Assembly (NCBI GenBank): GCA_904501965.1
Contig: CAJGCS010000025.1
Span: 1-11,119 of the forward strand
Direction: 5' to 3'
DNA from: an uncultured Bacilli bacterium
Lineage (GTDB): Bacteria > Bacillota_I > Bacilli_A > ML615J-28 > CAG-313
DNA: 11,119 nt
A program made the translations under genes and the position numbers. Positions 5,595 to 11,119 of this stretch are shown in pieces. The notes below the pieces were generated by a model. That model was given only the letters and a program-made list of their open reading frames with translations, was not told the DNA's origin and did no database searches. Each line of letters opens with the position of its first letter. The first letter of the stretch is position 1.

Positions 5595-7194
5595 ATTCAT
5601 AGTTGACCAACGTCGACTAAGAGAAATTACAAGAGTATTATTACGAAATAAAATTCAAACTGGAATTGATCCTGTAAAGGTTAGAAAAATTGCAGAACAA
5701 CTTGGTCCAACATTTGTAAAAGTAGGGCAAATATTATCAATGCGTGATGATTTGATTCCACTTGCATATTGTGAAGAATTAAAAAAATTACGCCTAAATG
5801 TTCAATACATGCCATTTAATGTTGTTTGTGAACAAATCGAAAAAACAACAGGAAAAAAGGTAAATGAAATATTTTCTTATGTAGAAGAAACACCACTTGG
5901 TTCAGCATCTATTGGTCAAGTTCATAAAGCTAAACTTTTAAATGGTGAAGAAGTAGTATTTAAAGTAATGAGACCTGGTATTTATAAAATGGTAGAAAGT
6001 GACTTGCGTTTATTAAAGGTTGCAATCGGCGCTCAAAACTTACTTCCTATTCAAACTGGTTCTTTTGATTTAAATACATTAATTGATGATGTTTGGGACA
6101 TCATTAAAGAAGAAATGAATTTTGATCATGAAGTTAAAAATTGTAAATTATTTGCATCAATGAATAAAGAATTCGAATATATTGGTGCACCAAAAATTTA
6201 TGATGAATATACATATGATGAGTTCTTTGTAATGGAATATATTGATGGTATTTCAATTAGTGATAAAGAAAAATTATTAGAACTTGGTTATGATCCACAT
6301 GAAATATGTGAAAAACTTGCTAATAACTATATAATTCAAATAGTTGAAAAAGGATTATTCCATGCTGATCCACATCCTGGTAATATTTTAATTAGAGATG
6401 GCAAAATTATATGGATTGACTTTGGTAGTGTTGGTTTGATTTCTAAACATGATAGAGAAATGTATAAGAAAGCGCTTCTTGCATTTATTAATCAAGACGC
6501 GTATGAAATGCAAAACATTATTCTATCTTTCGGTGTTTTAGACGAAAGTAAATTAGATTACTCACTATTATATTCAGATATTGAATCTATGATGTTTAAG
6601 TATTCAAGTATGAATGCCGGTGATGTTAATATGGGAGAACTTTTAGATGAATTACTTAAAGTAATTAAACATCATCCAATTGTTTTACCAAAAGGTTTAA
6701 CTGCATTTGGAAGATCAATTATTACTATTCAAGGTGTTATTAATGAAGTTGATCCAACAATTGAATTAATCTCAATGTTTATTAATATTGCGAAATCTGA
6801 TATCTTTAAAGATGATGATTATAAACAAAAAACTCTTATTAATGCATCAAGAACTGTTAATGCTCTTTCTAAAACAGCTAAGATTCCTTCTCAAATTGCA
6901 ACACTTCTTGATTTAGGAGTTAAAGGTAGAGCACGCGTAAATTTAGATATTGTTAATATTGAAGATTTAAATAAGTCTTTAAAAAATATCGGTACAAAAA
7001 TTGCTTATGCGCTTGTAATTGGTACATTTGCACTTGCACTTGCCATTATTCTTGCGGCACTATTATTTGCTCAAGAAAATATTTTAATAACTTTATTTGC
7101 AATAGTTATTTGTGTTGCGACTATTGTTATTATTGGTGGATTATTAGTAGGTCTAATTGCACTTGCAATTGGAAAGCATTTTAGAAGAAAATAA
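5584..7194 (+). CDS. UbiB/ABC1 (AarF) family atypical kinase with two C-terminal membrane helices
   Basis: A 536-residue membrane-anchored protein-kinase-like ATPase. Family motifs appear in order: the KxGQ motif at 46-49 (FVKVGQILSMRDD), the modified P-loop PLGSASIGQVHKA (104-116), the ATP-site lysine Lys127 (VFKVMRPG), the ExD region EEMNFDHE (176-183), the catalytic loop FHADPHPGN (259-267) and the metal-binding IDFG (278-281). The nucleotide loop reads GSAS where many homologues have AAAS. Two hydrophobic segments near the C-terminus (about 477-499 and 503-530) would anchor it. In proteobacteria UbiB is needed for ubiquinone synthesis and extraction from membranes; Bacillota lack ubiquinone, so a role in other isoprenoid or lipid handling is likely but unproven. 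It overlaps the phasin-like gene by 11 bases and is followed by a strong terminator. Confidence 0.93.
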   Translation: MPNKFIVDQRRLREITRVLLRNKIQTGIDPVKVRKIAEQLGPTFVKVGQILSMRDDLIPLAYCEELKKLRLNVQYMPFNVVCEQIEKTTGKKVNEIFSYVEETPLGSASIGQVHKAKLLNGEEVVFKVMRPGIYKMVESDLRLLKVAIGAQNLLPIQTGSFDLNTLIDDVWDIIKEEMNFDHEVKNCKLFASMNKEFEYIGAPKIYDEYTYDEFFVMEYIDGISISDKEKLLELGYDPHEICEKLANNYIIQIVEKGLFHADPHPGNILIRDGKIIWIDFGSVGLISKHDREMYKKALLAFINQDAYEMQNIILSFGVLDESKLDYSLLYSDIESMMFKYSSMNAGDVNMGELLDELLKVIKHHPIVLPKGLTAFGRSIITIQGVINEVDPTIELISMFINIAKSDIFKDDDYKQKTLINASRTVNALSKTAKIPSQIATLLDLGVKGRARVNLDIVNIEDLNKSLKNIGTKIAYALVIGTFALALAIILAALLFAQENILITLFAIVICVATIVIIGGLLVGLIALAIGKHFRRK

Positions 7195-7198
7195 AATT

Positions 7199-7230
7199 AA
7201 AAGTCACTAAATTTGATTTAGTGACTTTTT
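7199..7230 (+). terminator. Rho-independent terminator after UbiB
   Basis: A 14-base perfect stem (aaaagtcactaaat with atttagtgactttt) closes a three-base loop, with the right arm ending in Ts. Confidence 0.9.
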
Positions 7231-7267
7231 GTTTAGAATAAGTTTATCTTTATCAGGTTTGTATAGT

Positions 7268-7296
7268 TTGTCAAATAAACATAAATTTGATATAAT
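7268..7296 (+). promoter_or_regulatory. Promoter with extended -10 for the membrane protein gene
   Basis: TTGTCA (5 of 6) and a perfect TATAAT (7291-7296) are 17 bases apart, with TGA immediately before the -10 box. Confidence 0.8.
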
Positions 7297-7317
7297 ATAT
7301 ATGAAAGGAGTGAGAAT

Positions 7318-7884
7318 ATGGTGTATATTACATTTATATTCATCTTATTTTTGATAATCGTATCAGTTATTTTAGAAATAAGAACTCATCAAAGAAAAAG
7401 AGTAATTATTGCATCATCTAGCTTTTATGCTCTTGCTCTTTATTTTGTACTATTTGAAACTTTTAAAGATCAGTTTACACTAGAACTTTTAATAATGATG
7501 AGACCTGACTATTTAATTCAAATTATAATTCCATATGTAGCTAAAATAATGACATATAATCCATTTAATGATGGAACAATCTTTATGAGAATATTAAATT
7601 TCTTTGGAATTAGAGAAGGAACTCGTCTTTATAGTTTTATTATATCATATCGACCAATCTCAGCTGATTCTCCTTTTGTTGGAATATCGATTAAATCAAT
7701 GTATTCTGTTGCAATGCGCGCGATTGAAGATTTCTTTGGTTGGACATCTGTTGATGAATATAACAAACAAATTCAACAAATTGCAATTGGATATGTATTA
7801 ATAATTATAATTGAATGTGAAATTAAAAGATATATTTTACTAAAAGAAAGAATAAATGTTGTAAGTTATCAGCTTGCCGTATAA
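7318..7884 (+). CDS. Unrecognised integral membrane protein, 188 residues
   Basis: I do not recognise a family. Residues 3-21 form a hydrophobic helix, followed by a basic turn (RTHQRKR, 22-28) and a second helix at about 29-47, so the first loop is probably cytoplasmic. A weaker hydrophobic stretch lies at about 57-77, then a long soluble segment including YRPISADSPFVGISIKSMYS (111-130), and a final helix at about 154-168 followed by basic residues. The overall topology of three or four membrane spans cannot be fixed by eye. The start is supported by AAAGGAG at 7304-7310, seven bases before the ATG; a GTG follows at once and could also serve. It is a single-gene unit with its own strong promoter and terminator. 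Confidence 0.8.
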   Translation: MVYITFIFILFLIIVSVILEIRTHQRKRVIIASSSFYALALYFVLFETFKDQFTLELLIMMRPDYLIQIIIPYVAKIMTYNPFNDGTIFMRILNFFGIREGTRLYSFIISYRPISADSPFVGISIKSMYSVAMRAIEDFFGWTSVDEYNKQIQQIAIGYVLIIIIECEIKRYILLKERINVVSYQLAV

Positions 7885-7917
7885 AACTAAACTCTGTAAT
7901 TTTCGAGTTTAGTTTTT
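7883..7917 (+). terminator. Rho-independent terminator after the membrane protein
   Basis: A 12-base perfect stem (aaaactaaactc with gagtttagtttt) encloses a 10-base loop and ends in Ts. It starts within the TAA stop codon. Confidence 0.88.
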
Positions 7918-7939
7918 ATTTTTATCATTTATCATATGC

Positions 7940-7968
7940 TTTACAAAATTTAAGAAAAATAGTATAAT
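7940..7968 (+). promoter_or_regulatory. Promoter for the XRE / TIM-barrel / HAD / TPR operon
   Basis: TTTACA (5 of 6) and TATAAT (7963-7968) are 17 bases apart. No other promoter or terminator is seen between here and the right edge, so the four downstream genes are probably one transcript. GAGGTG at 7975-7980 precedes the first start codon. Confidence 0.8.
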
Positions 7969-7985
7969 AATTATGAGGTGAATGT

Positions 7986-8621
7986 ATGAAATACATTTCT
8001 AGTAATATTAAAGTTTTAAGACAAGAAGCTAGACTTTCTTTTGAAGATTTATCTTTAATTACATCAATTGAAGTCGAAAAGTTAAAACTATTTGAAAAAG
8101 GGAAAATGGTACCTACGGAAGAAGAAGTAAGACTTCTTTGTAAACCACTTAGAATTTCTTATGATGACATCATTGAACGTAATATTTTACAAGAAAGAAA
8201 TGATGCAGGAAAAAGAATGAGAAAAAGTGCTGATAGAAACAACTATAACTGGTATTTAGGAGATAGAAAAGTATTTGCACTATATCTTATATATTTTATC
8301 TTAGTAATCCTTGGTTTAGTTATATTGTCAATTACATCTAAGGTTACAAATATTGATTTATTTTTAATAAAAGAAAATAACATTATTCTTCCAACTACTT
8401 GGATTGAAGCTGTTTTGTCATCTTATATCGTGATGTCTTATCCTGTTGGTGTTTGTTTCTTAGTATGGCTTTTAATAAAAATAAGATATCGTTTTGCATG
8501 GTGGCATATATTTTGGCTTTCTTTTGTAATTAGTTTAATTCCGGTAGTTGGAGTTATCGCAATGCTACCATCAATCGGATATAGTTTTTATAAAAGTATT
8601 ATTAAAAGAGGTAAAAATTAA
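7986..8621 (+). CDS. XRE-type HTH protein with three C-terminal membrane helices
   Basis: Residues 5-62 form a Cro/C1-type helix-turn-helix domain: SSNIKVLRQEARLSFEDLSL, then IEVEKLKLFEKGKMVPTEEE and LCKPLRISYDDII, matching the usual order of five helices. A charged linker (RNDAGKRMRKSADRNN) joins it to three hydrophobic segments at about 96-117, 141-165 and 172-196, giving a membrane-anchored protein with its DNA-binding domain in the cytoplasm. Such one-component membrane regulators sense envelope or membrane conditions in other bacteria; the signal and targets here are unknown. As first gene of the operon it may control its own promoter. Its stop codon abuts the ATG of the next gene with no gap, and the AGAGGT at 8607-8612 inside its end serves that next gene. 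Confidence 0.85.
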   Translation: MKYISSNIKVLRQEARLSFEDLSLITSIEVEKLKLFEKGKMVPTEEEVRLLCKPLRISYDDIIERNILQERNDAGKRMRKSADRNNYNWYLGDRKVFALYLIYFILVILGLVILSITSKVTNIDLFLIKENNIILPTTWIEAVLSSYIVMSYPVGVCFLVWLLIKIRYRFAWWHIFWLSFVISLIPVVGVIAMLPSIGYSFYKSIIKRGKN

Positions 8622-9425
8622 ATGAGAAAATGTTTTACAATAATTGCAAGTAGACCAAAAGAAGATATCTTAAGTTTTGAAGAACATTTAGTAAAAACTG
8701 GTGTATTTCAAGGATGTGAAATATTTTATCCATATAATGTTAGTAACGATCAAAGATTAATGTACCAAGAAACGTTATATAATTTTACTAAATATGAAAA
8801 CTTTGAAATGGTAATGCACCTACCATATGCAAGTGATAGTAATGTTGCTTCAAATGATATAGATGTATTTAATCGCTTTATTGATGCAATAGATTTTTCA
8901 AATAACTATGGAATAAAAAAACTTACTCTTCATCCTGGGTTTGAAACTGAATATATGAAAAGAGAAGAAGCTTTAAAAAGTAGTATTGAAAATGTTAAAA
9001 AACTATGTGACTATGCAAGTAAATACGATATGACCATAATGATAGAAAATCTTGTTGGCAAACATGAATTATGTTTAAATGAAGAAGAAATATTGTATTT
9101 TCTAAAAAGTGTTAATAAACCAAACATAAAGTTTATTCTAGACTGTGGACATTATAATGTTGCAAACAATAATAAGGATTTAAAAAATGTTGTATATAAG
9201 TTAAAAGATTACTTAGTACATTTACATTTAAGTAATAATTATGCTTGTAGAGATGAACATGCATCTTTAGATAAAGGAAATATTGATTTTAAAGCATATT
9301 TTAAGTATTTATGCGATATTAATTATCAAGGACTATATTGTTCAGAAGTCTTATATAAAACATATATAGATTTATTAAACACAGCGCGTTTAATGGATGA
9401 GTTAAATGAAAGTAAAGGTAAATAA
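8622..9425 (+). CDS. TIM-barrel enzyme of the xylose isomerase-like / endonuclease IV superfamily
   Basis: A 267-residue cytosolic metalloenzyme of the AP-endonuclease-2 fold, which includes sugar phosphate isomerases/epimerases and endonuclease IV (Nfo). Metal-ligand candidates appear in Nfo order: His66 (MHLPY), His104 (LHPG), Glu142 (IENL), Asp174 and His177 (LDCGH), His202 (HLHLSNN), Asp211 and His213 (RDEHASLDKGNIDF) and Glu242 (SEVLY). This corresponds to all nine ligands of the trinuclear zinc site of E. coli Nfo, with similar spacings, and DEHASLDKGNI resembles the Nfo block DRHHSLGEGNI. The protein is somewhat shorter than Nfo (285) and its N-terminus lacks clear Nfo sequence, so isomerase/epimerase or another phosphate-ester activity is as likely as DNA repair. 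It is translationally packed against the regulator before it and lies two bases ahead of the HAD gene. Confidence 0.8.
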   Translation: MRKCFTIIASRPKEDILSFEEHLVKTGVFQGCEIFYPYNVSNDQRLMYQETLYNFTKYENFEMVMHLPYASDSNVASNDIDVFNRFIDAIDFSNNYGIKKLTLHPGFETEYMKREEALKSSIENVKKLCDYASKYDMTIMIENLVGKHELCLNEEEILYFLKSVNKPNIKFILDCGHYNVANNNKDLKNVVYKLKDYLVHLHLSNNYACRDEHASLDKGNIDFKAYFKYLCDINYQGLYCSEVLYKTYIDLLNTARLMDELNESKGK

Positions 9426-9427
9426 AT

Positions 9428-10288
9428 ATGGAAGAAAAAAAAGTATTACCCAAAGTTGCCCTAATGTATGATTTTGATAAAACTCTTTGTGGTAAAGATA
9501 TGCAAGAGTATAGCTTTATTCCAAGTGTTGGAATGAGCTCAGAAGAATTTTGGGATGAAGCTAATCGTATAAGCGTAAAGTCTAACATGGATAGAATCTT
9601 AGCTTATATGTTATTAATGATTAAAGTAGCTAAAAAGAACGAAGTTGAAATCACAAAAGAATCATTTAATAAACTAGGAAAAGATGTAGTTTTATTAAAA
9701 GGAGTAAAGACTTGGTTTAAACGTATTAATGAATATGGAAAATCACTTGGTGTTGAAGTAGAACATTATATTATTTCTTCAGGACTTGCAGAAATAATTA
9801 ATGGTACACCTATCGCAAAAGAATTTAAAAAAGTATATGCATGTGAGTTCCACTATAATAACTCAGGAAACGCCGATTGGCCTCAACAAGTTGTTAACTA
9901 TACAACAAAAACACAGTTTATTTTTAGAATATCGAAAGGTGTTCTTGATACAATGGATGACAAACGCCTTAATTCATATACACGTGAAAGCGAAAGAACA
10001 ATCCCTTATCGTAATATGATATATATTGGTGATGGCTTAACAGATGTTCCTTGTATGACAGTTGTAAAAGATAGAGGTGGAGAGTCTATCGCTATCTACC
10101 ATAGAGGAGAAAAACAAGTTGCTAAAAAGCTTCTTAAGGAAAATAGGGTTACCTTTATGTGTAAAGCAGACTATTCTCAAGGAAGCGAACTAGAGGAAAT
10201 TGTTAAAAAAATCATCAATAAGATGGCTATCGTCGATGAATTAATTAATTTACATCAAGAACAAATTGATAAGATAAATGAAAAATAA
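9428..10288 (+). CDS. HAD-superfamily phosphatase (PF12710-like)
   Basis: The 286-residue protein has all four HAD motifs: motif I MYDFDKTLC with nucleophile Asp15 and acid/base Asp17, motif II YIISSG (114-119), motif III Lys161 in TTKTQFIFRISKG, and motif IV YIGDGLTDVPCM with Asp202 and Asp206. The large insert between motifs I and II (about 22-110, KDMQEYSFIPSVGM, FWDEAN) is a helical C1-type cap, as in phosphoserine-phosphatase-like members. It should be a cytosolic magnesium-dependent phosphomonoesterase; the substrate is unknown. An AAAGG at 9414-9418 serves its start. It shares the operon with a sugar-isomerase-like enzyme, which makes a phosphorylated sugar or nucleotide a reasonable guess for substrate, but nothing in the sequence proves this. 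Its last 11 bases overlap the next gene. Confidence 0.9.
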   Translation: MEEKKVLPKVALMYDFDKTLCGKDMQEYSFIPSVGMSSEEFWDEANRISVKSNMDRILAYMLLMIKVAKKNEVEITKESFNKLGKDVVLLKGVKTWFKRINEYGKSLGVEVEHYIISSGLAEIINGTPIAKEFKKVYACEFHYNNSGNADWPQQVVNYTTKTQFIFRISKGVLDTMDDKRLNSYTRESERTIPYRNMIYIGDGLTDVPCMTVVKDRGGESIAIYHRGEKQVAKKLLKENRVTFMCKADYSQGSELEEIVKKIINKMAIVDELINLHQEQIDKINEK

Positions 10289-11119
10289 AGAAATTATTGA
10301 AAATATTAAAAGCAAGTTAACTGGAAATAAAACTATAGATGTAGATTATTTACATAGTGAATTAAAAAAATATCAAACCCTTAATAACTTTGATGTTGCA
10401 TTCGAAATTCAAATATTACTATTTAATTACTTAAGCAAAGAAGAAAAAGAAAAACTTAATCAAGACGCAAATAATATGTTAAAAGAACATAAAGTAAAGT
10501 ATGATCAAGCAATTGAGTATTTAAACTATGGTGATGTAGAAAAAACAAAAAAAATCTTACAAGAATTATTTGATGTTTATGAAAGAGTTGCAAAAATCAA
10601 AGGGACAAACTTTTATGATTTTTCGGAAGTAATAGAATATTTCTTATATTTTGGTGATATTGAAAAGTTAAAACTTACAAAAATTAAGAAAGTTCCAGAA
10701 CCAGTTGTACACTATGCATATCAAATTGCATCAATATATTTAGAACAAGATGATATATTAAATGCAATTAATTATTTAGAAAGAGCTCTTTTGTTTAATC
10801 CAGTTTGTGAGTATGTTTTAGAAGAACTTATTAACAGATTAATTATAAGTAACAAGTATGATGAAGCATTTGAATACATCAAAAGAAGTTTAAAATATGC
10901 ATATACTAAAAAACAACTTGCAAGTGGATACAAGTCACTTGGAATATATTTTAAGCATAAGAAAGTATACGACAAAGCAATTGCTAGTTTTGCTGTAAGT
11001 AATTTATACATTGATGATATTTCAAATAAGATTAGTATTAAAGAAATTGTTGATGTTGCTGGTCAAATTAAATTTAAAGATGCAGATCATATAATTTCAT
11101 TATTTAAAGAAGAAGGAAT
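10278..11119 (+). CDS. TPR-repeat-like protein, 3' end beyond the window
   Basis: An open frame starts at the ATG at 10278, directly after an in-frame TAA (10275-10277), and stays open for 280 codons to the right edge. The protein begins MKNKEIIENIKSKLTGNKTI and is helical throughout. The second half looks like tetratricopeptide repeats: VHYAYQIASIYLEQDDILNA then INYLERALLFNP, followed by LEELINRLIISNKYDEAFEY and GYKSLGIYFKHKKVYDKAIA with SFAVSNLYIDD, each about 34 residues with the small/large alternation of TPR helix pairs. Such proteins usually act as protein-binding scaffolds. No signal peptide is seen, so it is likely cytosolic. There is no clear ribosome binding site, and the 11-base overlap with the HAD gene suggests translation by coupling. 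Partner and function are unknown. Confidence 0.85.
   Translation, partial: MKNKEIIENIKSKLTGNKTIDVDYLHSELKKYQTLNNFDVAFEIQILLFNYLSKEEKEKLNQDANNMLKEHKVKYDQAIEYLNYGDVEKTKKILQELFDVYERVAKIKGTNFYDFSEVIEYFLYFGDIEKLKLTKIKKVPEPVVHYAYQIASIYLEQDDILNAINYLERALLFNPVCEYVLEELINRLIISNKYDEAFEYIKRSLKYAYTKKQLASGYKSLGIYFKHKKVYDKAIASFAVSNLYIDDISNKISIKEIVDVAGQIKFKDADHIISLFKEEG

Noticed and set aside
7604..7801. Plus-strand open frame of 65 codons inside the membrane protein gene
   Set aside because: It is out of frame within a gene that has its own promoter and ribosome binding site.
9319..9588. Minus-strand open frame of 89 codons across the TIM-barrel/HAD junction
   Set aside because: It lies antisense to two genes with intact catalytic motifs and has no promoter.
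10772..11011. Minus-strand open frame of 79 codons near the right edge
   Set aside because: It is antisense to the TPR-like gene, whose frame is open from 10278 to the window end.

Overview
The window is strongly AT-rich, with dense, mostly co-oriented genes, strong AGGAGG-type ribosome binding sites and sigma-A-like promoters that all have a 17-base spacer. Of 11 visible stop codons, 10 are TAA, one is TAG and none is TGA. Tryptophan is written TGG, so the Mycoplasma code is not in use. Together with the gene families (Cthe_2159-type beta-helix, RsgI-like extracellular domain, CofE-like ligase, UbiB kinase next to a phasin-like gene), this suggests a low-GC Bacillota, perhaps a Bacilli lineage near the Mollicutes such as RF39 or Acholeplasma relatives. 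That placement is an inference from style, not a phylogeny.

Layout from left to right. (1) At 2-1543 lies the 3' part of a large secreted parallel beta-helix, carbohydrate-binding protein, closed by a strong terminator. (2) At 1662-2849 a single-gene unit encodes a member of the F420-0:gamma-glutamyl ligase (CofE) family. (3) At 2973-4187 a single-gene unit encodes a lipoprotein whose N-terminal domain resembles the extracellular autoproteolytic domain of the anti-sigma factor RsgI, followed by a long alpha-helical region. (4) At 4284-4796 there is a TetR-family regulator, convergent with a small minus-strand gene (4798-5031). (5) The divergent region 5032-5252 carries a perfect 14-base palindrome, an imperfect copy and a half-site; the two palindromes sit on the -35 boxes of the two outward promoters. 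(6) At 5253-7194 a phasin-like gene and a UbiB/ABC1 atypical kinase overlap by 11 bases. (7) At 7318-7884 there is an unrecognised membrane protein with its own promoter and terminator. (8) From 7986 to the right edge runs a tightly packed operon: a membrane-anchored XRE-type regulator, an endonuclease-IV/sugar-isomerase-fold TIM-barrel enzyme, a HAD phosphatase, and a TPR protein that runs off the window.

Most units are short and each is well insulated by a promoter and a hairpin terminator. The most notable points are the orphan RsgI-like lipoprotein, which keeps the Asn-Pro cleavage motif but has lost the anti-sigma part; the shared operator arrangement linking a small unknown gene and the phasin/UbiB pair, with a TetR gene next door; and the CofE-family ligase with no other F420 gene in view. 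No RNA gene, CRISPR array or insertion sequence was seen.
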